A stretch of DNA of 64,000 nt from the NCBI GenBank assembly GCA_949752735.1, contig OX457050.1, positions 39,719,553 to 39,783,552 of the forward strand. The letters run 5' to 3'. Of this stretch, positions 10,390 through 20,062 are shown in pieces; the stretch's first letter is position 1; every line of letters begins with the position of its first letter. Source of the DNA: Lumbricus terrestris (lineage: Eukaryota > Annelida > Clitellata > Crassiclitellata > Lumbricidae). The notes beneath the pieces were generated by a model. That model did no database searches. It was not told the DNA's origin and was given only the letters and a program-made list of their open reading frames with translations. Made by a program: the position numbers and the translations under genes.

Positions 10390-10630
10390 AATCCGGTTGG
10401 GTCACATGGTGAAGGAGAGTCGCTCTTGAAGAACGTACTTGAGGGAAGAATGTCTGGAAATAAACCCCCCGGGGCGACCAAGTAAGATAGTGATGGCCAG
10501 GTTGATCAACGGAGAAATAGGATATGACGAAATTAAGGAAAACGCACAGAACAGACGAGAATGGTGTCGTTAGAATCTTGGACGATCTGCCTAAATGCAG
10601 AACACCAAACACGATGAAATAACTGCTATC
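10390..10630 (+). pseudogene. Non-LTR retrotransposon C-terminal remnant
   Basis: The plus strand reads GHMVKESRS, a frame break, then NPPGRPSKIVM and YDEIKENAQNRREW, which is the common extreme C-terminal pattern of LINE ORF2 proteins. Several stops and frameshifts are present. It is a dead fragment of about 80 residues whose clade cannot be fixed. Confidence 0.6.
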
Positions 10631-10719
10631 AATTCGTAGCATGAAACTCTACCTAACGACGACCAATGAAGGAATCCTTGTCTTAGTGACTTTCAACTGT
10701 AGGCATTAGTCCAAGCCTG

Positions 10720-10994
10720 GCGCAGACTCAACTTTACGCTCAACTATTAAATTAGCAATACCAACAAAGGCAACAACCTTAAGACAAACAAACTGTATAA
10801 AACGAATGACAAGAGCTGACAGACTTTGTATTATAAATAATATTTAAACTGAAATCTGAGTTTAACGTCCATGCGTACAAAATGGCGAACCATACAATGT
10901 GTGTTATTATGTAATATAAGCTGGTTACAAGAAAGTATAATTCTGCCACCTAGTGAATAATATGGATTTTACAATGTGTACCTATGAACAGTAA
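10720..10994 (+). repeat. Dispersed repeat R1, forward copy occupied by an element
   Basis: Close match to 7225-7530 (GACTCAACTTTACGCTCAAC through CTGCCACCTAGTGAATAA). It is interrupted at 10995-11363 and resumes with ATAATTCGGTCAAAAC at about 11391, which also follows the corresponding site of the 7.5-kb copy. Confidence 0.7.
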
Positions 10995-11363
10995 GCATAT
11001 ACCCGAATCCCAAGCCTTATAGCACTTCAGAGATATTTTATTTCCGTAAACTGGAAGATGGATGAACGATGAAAACATGATATTACTGCTGACGTATTGC
11101 AGTGTCATTAGAAGCTGGATGAGCATATTAATTAACAGAAGTAGAAGTTGGATGAGCGCCGAAATCATGGTTTTATGCTAAATTGTAACCGTAGAACTAG
11201 AGGTTGGATGAACGATAAAAATATTTTAGTTGAAGTAGAAGTTGGTTGAGTAACGGAACTGTGACATAGTAGATTTAGAAGTTGGATGACTCCAGGATGA
11301 GCAATGAAAAAATGACTAAAACATGTTTTAAATAATGTTGCGGCTTGGGATTCGGGTATATGC
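10995..11363. mobile_element. Non-autonomous element with 22-bp TIRs and 9-bp duplication
   Basis: A 369-bp element. The perfect 22-bp TIRs begin GCATATACCCGAATCCCAAG. The 9-bp duplication GAACAGTAA lies at 10986-10994 and 11364-11372; that length is usual for Mutator-like elements, though this is not proof. The interior has AGAAGTTGGATGA-type units, a worn variant of the minisatellite core seen elsewhere. A truncated relative lies at 63521-63775. Confidence 0.8.
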
Positions 11364-11544
11364 GAACAGTAAACCCGAACCAAAAGTGCCATAATTCGGT
11401 CAAAACAGTAAGCAAATTGCAAAAATTGACTTCGATGCAATTGTGACTGAATTCCCCACTTACACTTTCTCAAAAATGGTCCGCGATCTTGGTGTCCTGT
11501 TGGACCAAGACCTCACATTATTTTGCTCCTCACATTCAACCGGG

Positions 11545-11870
11545 TTCCATGACAATTCGGCGACAGACAATTCGGCGACAGACAATTCAGCGACAGACAT
11601 TTCGGTGCCCAGACATTTCGGTGCCAGACAAATTCGGCGCCAGCATGTAAATTTCCATTTAAGCAAGAACATTTTCATCAATCCAGCTTCCATTTAAGAT
11701 TTTCTAGTTGAAGTAGAAGCTAGATAGATGAAAAACGCTTAATTTATCAAGCGTTCTTTTGATCAACCCAGCTTCTATTTCTCAAGCGGTTTTTCATCAG
11801 TCGAACCTCTACTTCAACTAGAAAATATTAATCCAGCTTGCATTTATAAAGCATTCTTTTCATCAGTACA
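11545..11870. mobile_element. One-ended element with tandem GACAATTCGGCGACA terminus
   Basis: Begins with three tandem copies of GACAATTCGGCGACA (about 11551-11596), followed by variants GACATTTCGGTGCC and GACAAATTCGGCGCC. It then passes into TCATCAATCCAGCTTCCATT minisatellite units to about 11870. The matching inverted end was not found, so the copy looks truncated. Its build (short tandem terminus plus shared core) parallels 33696-34456. Confidence 0.55.
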
Positions 11871-11874
11871 GCCA

Positions 11875-12840
11875 GGGTTTAAAGTGGGTGGGAACGGCGT
11901 TCCCATTGCCCTCGAATTTCTCTGCTGGCGCTCCCACTGCTCACTATGCATGGAACCCTGAAAACATGGGAATTCCCAATAAAACTTCATCAGCGTTCCC
12001 ACTGCTCACAGTTGGCGTTCCAATGAGGGACTCTGTGAGCAGTTCCTTTAAGGAAAATAGGTGGCGCCACTATGCGCATTAGACGGCTAGGCAGTTTTGT
12101 TGTCGGTCTTGCTTTCAGTGTTTATGTTGTTATGATCGATTGCTTCGCGTTAGAAGGAAAAATTAATTTCATCACGGATAATTACGCAATTTGGAAGAAA
12201 TGTTAGAAGTCGAGTTGAGGCAAAGAGAAACCACGAATTCTGGAAAATAACACGAGCTTCTTGAGCGGTAAGATAACGAAATAACTAAACCCATCTGACT
12301 TCACGCATTACTACTGTATACACCATTCATTCGGTATGGAGATTTAGGTAAGCGTTTACGAAAATTTATGTAGCACCCCTTCAAGGTAATTATTCAGGCG
12401 GGTTCCCAAACCCGACTGTAAAGGACGGTTTTAGCGCCGATGTAAACATATATGAGTAAACCCTAGGCTTAAGGTGTCACGTTAATATACTTGCACCTTT
12501 GCTGATTTGTATTTAGAGAAAAATCCTGTTTCCTTCTGCTTCACAATACGGACAATTAGCAAATCACGAAATTGTTTTTAAAATGTGTGCATGGAACTGT
12601 TTCATTGTCTGTCTGTATCATTTTTCTACCAGACAGCGTTGAGCCTTCTCAGTTGTTGGTGTATCCACATGGAATGGGCTTCCACTTGCACTGCGCTTAG
12701 TACATGTACGTCAAAATAATTTGCCTGCTTTACCAGTTGCTCAAGACCTTACTTTTTTAGCCGTGGCTGGGCTGGGAGTGCCTATAAGTGGGCTTCTTGA
12801 ATGGTGCTATTAATTTTCGAAATGAATGATTGAACCAACT
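11875..12840. other. Sequence without a recognisable gene
   Basis: No supported coding region. The part around 12010-12080 (GGGACTCTGT and ATAGGTGGCGCCAC) recurs inverted at about 31440-31530, so it is probably an old dispersed repeat. Confidence 0.4.
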
Positions 12841-12879
12841 AAATGGCATTTCTCGTTTGCTTTCAAGCAGGTGTCACTG

Positions 12880-13370
12880 TAAAGCTGTCTGTTTCTTGTT
12901 ACAGATTCCAGTTATTGAGTCTTAACCGGGCAGCCTTCAAGTCTACGCTTCTCAATATCCCAGTCATCGCTGATCCATCAACGCTGGAGGACCTGCCGGT
13001 TGGAGACATCTTCGCGGTCTACGAGTCCACCATGACAGACCTCCTGAACTGATTTCTTCGCACTCGCCCGGTCAAAGTCCGGCGCCGCCCCATCTCCCCA
13101 TGGTTTGACGCAGAGTGCCAGTCTCTGTGGCGTGAGGTTCGCCGTTTAGAGAGGCAGTATAGGAAGGCATGATCTCCTGTGGATCGTACTGCCTGGATCA
13201 AATCCATCCGTAACATGCACACATTGCACAGGCGCTACCGACAGAAGGAGCCAGAATCGCTGCAAACACTGACCAACCAAAGCGGTTATGCACGACTTTC
13301 GACGCCCTCCTTGGCCGTGGACAAGGTGACCATTCACAGCGGATGACTACCTAACCTCATTCACCACCAA
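12880..13370 (+). pseudogene. CR1-like LINE ORF2 fragment
   Basis: The plus-strand frame reads DPSTLEDLPVGDIFAVYEST, a TGA, then RPVKVRRRPISPWFDAEC and LWREVRRLERQYRKA, a second TGA and RTAWIKSIRNMHTLHRRYRQ. This is the linker between endonuclease and reverse transcriptase of CR1-like ORF2 proteins. Two in-frame stops and no catalytic domain mark it as dead. The upstream open frame from 12843 is its readable part. Confidence 0.7.
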
Positions 13371-14313
13371 GGTGCACAACAACTGGAAGGACACCGTTTG
13401 CAAGGCAACCATTAGAACAGATTTACACCAGCTTGCACGGCCACTGATCTCTCGGTTGCATTTCCATCCTGCAGCCACAGGTCATGGAATGAAACATGAG
13501 TCAGTTGCTATTAAACACTTAGAACAGTCATCCGGAAAGTCTTGGAATGAAAACAAAAGATTGTGGGGTTTCATTTAAGCTAGTCACCCATGGATACCTT
13601 TGCAGTTCTTGAGATTTTGATCAAAGCTCACTGTTAAAGTTAAGTGCCCTTTCAGTGCAACAGATCGCCCTATTTCTTCCATTTCTGTTCAGTTCTTTAA
13701 AGACAGTAATGGCCAAATTACATTGAACAAAACACACAACTATTATTACCACGTTCAGGGTAAACTCTTCTGTTTAGGAAGACGCATGTTTTTTTGTTTA
13801 CACTTTAGCGAACATGAATTGTATTAGCGTTTCACATGATGTTGACTTCTTTGCGGCAGTGCTTTCAACTCTAGAACATTTTTTTTATCGTTGCCTTAAG
13901 GCTTAAGAATTTCTTTTATAGACTATTACACATTCAACTTTGAAAACATATTTAATGTAATCTGATAGTAATATCATAACCTGCACTACACAAGCAATGT
14001 CACATTCTAAGCATTTCTTAAACAATGAGACTGCGAAAATGATATAGCATGCATGTAACAAAACAAATTATATATCCGATGGCAACTGTGTTTCAGACTG
14101 GTTAATTGGTTGTGTTAAAATTTAGTATATTTTGTAAAGACAAATGTGAACTCTTTTGCAACTTACTTTGTGGTCACCTAAGATAGCTTTGCTTTGGATT
14201 TTTATCTATAAAGAACGTGGGAATATTAACCACCACATTGAATAATGCAACCATGTACTGTACATCAAATATTTTACTTGCCATAATGGAATCCCTGATT
14301 CACATGAACTGGG
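13371..14313. other. AT-rich sequence without a recognisable gene
   Basis: An open frame at 13372-13578 follows the LINE fragment but has no recognisable motif. The remainder is AT-rich with no repeat boundary that I can place. Confidence 0.4.
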
Positions 14314-14317
14314 CAAG

Positions 14318-14475
14318 CCCATGGGCGGAGTTTATCAGGGGCTAGGGGGGCTAAGCCATCCAAGAAGACCCAGATTAATTTTTTTAACCGTGTAAATGGT
14401 TTCTTTTTCCGGGGTTAGCCCCCCCCAAGAAGGCTTTAGCCCCTCCAAGAACGGAAACCAAACTCCGCCCATGGG
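14318..14475. mobile_element. Short MITE with CCCATGGGCGGAGTTT ends
   Basis: A 158-bp palindromic element. The left end CCCATGGGCGGAGTTT is inverted perfectly at the right. GGGGCTAGGGGGGCTAAGCC on the left matches GGAGGGGCTAAAGCC inverted on the right. The 4-bp direct repeat CAAG flanks it (14314-14317 and 14476-14479). No coding capacity. Confidence 0.65.
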
Positions 14476-14479
14476 CAAG

Positions 14480-14808
14480 CCACTGATCTACTTTTTTCGG
14501 TCACTTGTAGATCCACCATGCACAGGTGATACAAATGACTCAAGACCTGGTGGTGTCACACCGACCAATACCTTTTAGCATACTACGATTCTTATACGTT
14601 AAAAATGTTGTGTGTTGGGATAAGGGGAGCTTTGAGTTCTTACAGGGCATTCAGTCCCATCTAAAACGATACATGTCTTTAGGAATTTTCCCCAGAAATC
14701 AGAAGATCTATTTATTCACCAAATCATGTGACGGCCACATTTCCAGCTTTCCACCACTCAAGTGACATGAAGCAAATCCAAGTAGAAAACACATTATCCA
14801 CTTGACTT
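14480..14808. other. Unassigned sequence
   Basis: No supported gene. Short open frames here lack codon structure or motifs. Confidence 0.35.
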
Positions 14809-15367
14809 TCACACACACGCAAACACACTAAACATCATGTCCAGTTCAAAGTGTGTGGTATATCTACAAAGTTTCATCAGAACCATGAAAAGTTTATCCT
14901 CTACACAGATATTTTCCACATCACCATAATAATTATGTATAAGTGAAGCAATGAGATGCTGGCCCAAAACTTGCAAACACGAACTGAAATTTGGCATAGT
15001 TTTCCTGTCTTGTATAAAAATTAACTGTCTTATCATTGTTACTAATTGACAAGACTGTACGTGATTGCTTTCCTGAAGTTTGGACGGATGCAAGAGCTGT
15101 CTGTATGGTTTCCTCCGCTGTCTAACTCTGCATATGTCAGCTGTTTGCTTCTGGAAAGTGTAGACTCTGAAACTCTCTGACTGCCAAACCAACAGTTAAT
15201 TTATTATCCATATTCAGATTGTTGGTTTTACTATCAGGAAATTCTGGTGATTTTTTCCTCTTTTTATTGCACCAAGTCTTTAGTCGTGTTTGACACAAGG
15301 TCTTAGCAGAAGGTTGCGGAGTCCATGACAAGTAGACGGACTTGGGGACCGCTGATTGTCTCAACAC
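14809..15367 (-). pseudogene. DDE_4/THAP-associated transposase-like N-terminal fragment
   Basis: Two overlapping minus-strand frames (15367-15137 and 15192-14809). The second reads FSSCLQVLGQHL and then ENICVEDKLFMVLMKLCRYT, like the helix-turn-helix region before the catalytic domain of IS5/Harbinger-type DDE_4 transposases (typically LEDQLFLVLMKLR). The catalytic DDE region does not follow; the frame runs into (GT)n. A frameshift between the two frames suggests decay, but an exon of a domesticated transposase gene ending near a GT cannot be excluded. Confidence 0.4.
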
Positions 15368-15375
15368 TTTTCATA

Positions 15376-15720
15376 GTGATTTGTAACCTGCAAAATGACA
15401 GTAAAACATTTTAAAGTTTTTTGCGGCAAACACCAAGAAATAATGATAATAAATAGCATAAAGTGTTATAATACTTCTAAATACTACATCATTTCCTAGT
15501 GATTTTTAACCTGAAGCAGACAGCCAAAAATATATATAAAGCTGTTCATACATCCACACCTAGTAATAATGAGGATAAATAAAATCGACTTTTAATTACT
15601 GTATTGTTCTTTAGTGGTTTTTACTGAAAATGACAGCAAAACAACTAAAATGTCTTACCATCACACTATAATGATAATAAAATCATTGCTTGTAACCTTG
15701 GTAGTTTTTACAGTATATTT
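15376..15720. repeat. Degenerate tandem repeat, about 120 bp x 3
   Basis: Three related units start at about 15376, 15497 and 15612. Each begins with a form of AGTGATTTKTAACCTG and contains GACAGCAAAACA-like and AATGATAATAAA phrases. It is AT-rich with no coding. Confidence 0.5.
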
Positions 15721-15780
15721 AAAAACCTAGATTACAAGTACAGGAAATGTCTTGCAAACTATATCCCTATTATTGTTACT

Positions 15781-15853
15781 AAGTAAGTAAGTAAGTATTT
15801 TCTTTATTACACCACTTGCAAACGCACAATGGGACACAGAACATCATTATCAT
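15781..15853 (-). repeat. 3' tail of a LINE, detached by the gypsy insertion
   Basis: On the minus strand this is the extreme 3' end of a non-LTR element, ending in tandem TTAC units (plus-strand GTAAGTAAGTAAGTA). Similar tails occur at 53143-53300 and 57212-57340. The rest of this LINE continues on the other side of the gypsy element, at 30064-31060. Confidence 0.6.
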
Positions 15854-16508
15854 TGTCACGAGTTGCCCTTGTGAATATCTTTAGGCCATTATTGTATGCT
15901 TATATAATTGTATCTAGGTTGTGCTATGTCTTAGCCTATATAATTATTATATACTTAAAGGAACAGTGTGACAATATTATAATATATACTTAGTGCCACA
16001 TAGCTATATATATTAATGTATCGATGGTCGTCGATGGTCGTTGGGTCCAAGAAGGTGTGCCGGGGGTAAAGGTCATCTGTCTGGAGGCGGATAGGCTATA
16101 TAGGCAAGAGTACAGACTGTCTGGAGGTCAATCGTGGAATCGTCGTCAATCGTCGTGAGTCGTCAGAAGTCAATCGTCGGAAGTCAACCCTCGGAGTCCA
16201 GTGGTCGGAAGGTGAATACGGAGCACAACGGTGCTACCAGGCGGGTTTACGGGGCACAACGGTGCTACCAGGCGGGTTTACGGGGCACAACGGTGCTACC
16301 AGGAGAATACGAAGCACAACGGTGCTACGGTGCTATCAGACGAGGACGGAGTCATCTTCTCCGCCACTTCTACGACAGGAGGTGGGCGGTGCCGGAAGGC
16401 ACTCCTCTACAAGACGCGGTCAGCGGTCGTGACTGGAACGCCAGCAGGACTGCAACTCTGGACGCTGGGTTCTTCTTCCATCCTGGAACGAGGAAACGGA
16501 CGAATTCG

Positions 16509-17569
16509 TGTAGCGGACTGGATTCTTGCCCCCTTCGTAATTGCAGGATCTACTTGGGGCGACAACGCTAGCTGTGGGATGAATGACACTTCCTTTCCTT
16601 GCATGCTGACATCAGATGATTTCCTAGTCGGGAGCTCTCCATACTCGTGCATAGGTTCCAGGCCAACCCTGGTATTCGAACCCACAACTCTACCATGTGC
16701 CCCATAACTCAACTCTTCTGACCAGGTACCAAGATGAGGGAAGGCAGGACTATCCGCGGTTATTGGGCAAATAGCAACCCCCCACTTATCAAGCAGGGAG
16801 CCAGGGTTCTTTGCATTCACCACCACAGACTTTGAACTATCTCTCTCAAGGGTTGAGTCATGAGACAGCATGTCAGAAGTTATGTTTCTGTCAGTCAAGT
16901 CTAACAAGGCAGCTGCTACTTCTTCTTCTATGGCGCCATATAAATGTTCAGGCCGACCGCCCTCTTCCACAGCCTCTGTATTTCCGGTTGCCAATAAACG
17001 TTCACACATTTTCAATGATTGTATTCTTGTTACAAATCTTAATTAGTACAAAAGAGTTGTGCGTGCAACGCCTTCCTACACTTCACAGTGGCAGATCTAA
17101 CTTACAAGTCATACTACAAATGCCAACAATGAACTGTATCAAATAAATCTAAGCGCTATATAAATTCTCTATATAGTCACAGGCCTTTGTTACTGGTCAA
17201 CGGAATTCGCGGGCTGCCGCACCGAATCAGAATGTACTTAAATTACAATTTCCTTGGCCTTACTACACCAAGACGAACCTCCGAATCGTCCCTAACGATT
17301 CCTTACTACCTCACGCTTAGCAACAGGCTAAAGTGGCAACAGGTTCAACATTTATAACATGTAATTTAATTATAATTCTATTCTTTTGCAATCCCGTTGA
17401 GATCCGTCAATATGGCCTCCTTCAACTCTTCTGCGTCCACCGCTAATATATCGGAGATTCAACACCCAGGGACGCACAGTCGCGCCACCCCGCGGCGGGA
17501 GCTATTTTATAAAGGGGCGATAATTACTTACTTATTATACAATAATCTGTAGAGATCAACATCTCTACA
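16509..17569 (-). repeat. 3' LTR of the nested element
   Basis: 1061 bp, TG...CA ends. It contains the same 168-codon reading frame as the 5' LTR (minus strand from 17015), which here reads out into the host LTR. Near the minus-strand 5' end, GTAGAGAT and ATCTCTAC flank a short spacer and can form a hairpin (about 17549-17568). Confidence 0.85.
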
Positions 17570-20062
17570 ATATCCACCGACCAGACAAATTTCTTCCATA
17601 GGGAGAAATTCCGAATTCCTCCTGGAATTAAGCTAAATCCTACTCAGAGAGGGTTCGGCCTCTATACAAGACGAGGTCACGAACTTACATTAAGCTAACT
17701 ACTCTTATGAGAGTTCACAAAGTTACTAACAGTTCTCAAATGTCCATGCTAAAACAACAGCATTTCAGTTCCATAAAACAATTAAATTACACAAATTGCA
17801 ACTTAATTCTGTTCAAGAGTCATCCAGGAACTAATTTATCAACAACTAAATGTTCTGTTTAACTACACATACAAATACAGTATGCCAAACACAGTGCATC
17901 ACTAAGCTATTTACTTCTATTTACTTTCATTTCTACACAGCACAGCACGCTATTTTTAGATCAGCAACACAAGTCTAGTCAGTTGTAAACATGACCTACT
18001 TTAAGGAAACACAGCACCATTGACCAACAGGGCTTTCCTAAGACTAAAAATAGAATCTGACATGACGTCACAATGCTTCCATAAATAGAACTCACAGAAA
18101 GGGTTTCCTTTCACACTGACACAAGCACTTTGAATAATACACAGAGGCACTACAATCTTATCAACTGAAACATTTCAATGTAGTACAGTCATCAAATGAA
18201 ATACAATCTTCTGCAGCAGATATTAAATGCAAATCTAATCCAGCTAGTTAGCACAACTGCTCAACTGTTCAACTGCTACACAGAGCTAGACTAATTCAAC
18301 AGTCAACTGAGTTCAATGCAACACTCTACATTCACAACTTTCAACTACAGGCTTTTCAAACACCATCATCAACCATTGACATAGCAATAATTCTTCAGCA
18401 GATACAAATCACAGACCCTGGCAATCAAAACATTAATACAGGTCAACCACATTACACCAAGACAGAGGTCACTACAGAGGACGGCTATACTCCAAGATCC
18501 TCAACTGGCCAACGACATCCAACCTCAAAACGGAAGGAGTACAACCAGGCAAACCAGTAACTAAGACTGGACTGATTACTGCTCATTATATACCAGGCCA
18601 CAAACCTCACTATTGAATGCAATCCTTATGACCTGCAAAAACATCAGTTTACACATAGGTCAGTAACTTGACTTACCTAGGAACTACACTAACAATGTAA
18701 ACAAGGCAGAGGTCACCTACACAAGGGACTTAGGACGGCTTTACTCCAAAATCCTAACTGGCCTACAACATCACAACCTCAAACAGGAAGGAGTTTACCA
18801 GAGCTAACCAATAACTGGGATTGGACTTATTACAGCTCGCTACACCAGGCCACAACCCTCACCATTGTGTGCAACCCTATGACCTGCCTAAACCACTAGC
18901 CCAATTCACCAGCTCCTCACAACAATCTTATCCAGCACATCACACTAACTTCACTGCACCAAATGCAGCTATATACTCTAGCATATTTCAGATTATGCAT
19001 TTTCAAGCAGTCTGCAATCAAGATTATGCAAATTACACCTTCAGTACTACATGCATACACAAAATTTTGCCTTTTTTTCTGTGGCATCAAAGAAAACATG
19101 CAATAAACAAACAAGAGCACAATTCTTATCTATAATCATGATCTAACTCAGATCAAAATGCAGTAACTGAAAATCATCATCCAAAGGAACAAAAATCTAG
19201 GCTTCCCGCCACAGCCTAATACGTCGCCATTATGCGACTGTACATTACATTAGTTCATGAGACCAATGAACTTACATTACGCGTAGCTAAACATCAACAG
19301 TAATCTTGAATGTATGCAGTGCTCAACAGTCATTCAATCATCTACCAGCCAGCCATTGCTACAGCAGTAATTTTTCAGTAAGATCAAATCATAGACACTG
19401 GCAACTAATCATCATCACAGGCAGAACACATTACCTCAAGGCTGAAGCTACCTACACAAGGAATAATCGCTTAGTGAAGCGTACCTAATGCATAACTAGG
19501 ACGGATTTACTCCATGACCTAAACCATGACCTCTACATCACATTTCCACACAGGAAAAAGTACACCCGAGCAAACCAATAGCTAAGACTGGACGGATTAC
19601 AGCTCGTAACTAAGTAACAGGTTACGCAATCCATAATGCCTGCCACAACATCAGTTTGCCCACAAGTCTACAACTTACATCAGACTTACTAGTCAATTAC
19701 CAAGACTGTTACAACATAAAAGCTACACGATTCTCAATCAGACTGCAATCAAGGTTATGCACATCAAACATTAAAACAACATGTAAACACAACATTTTGC
19801 CTTTCTTTCTGTGGCAATAGATACAGCAACACAATAAAACAGACAAGCAAAAATTCTTAAATACCCCCAATGATCTAACCTAGATCAAAGTTAAAACTAA
19901 ACATTGTATTCATCCGAAGGAACTAAAACCTTAGGCTTCTTGCCACAGCCTAAACCTGTCGCCATTATGCGACAGTTCCGGTTCAAACTGGTCAGGTTTG
20001 AAAAAGGGTCAGACCTCCAGGGACTCCGGACTGAGTTCAAATCTTCTGTGCACAGATTATTC
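17570..20062 (-). other. Non-coding internal region of the nested LTR element
   Basis: About 2.5 kb, rich in A and C on the plus strand, with no ORF of substance where pol would be expected. Loosely repeated blocks of about 200-240 bp (about 18470-18650, 18700-18900, 19420-19640) share GGAAGGAGT, CTAAGACTGGAC and CCTATGACCTGC-like phrases. A minus-strand frame just before it ends KPKVLVPSDEYNV (stop near 19897) and could be the old pol C-terminus. The deletion of pol appears fixed rather than recent. Confidence 0.6.

Noticed and set aside
16134..16707. Open frames within and across the gypsy LTR
   Set aside because: They cover tandem LTR units and the junction with the nested LTR; the same frames recur at 29205-29858.
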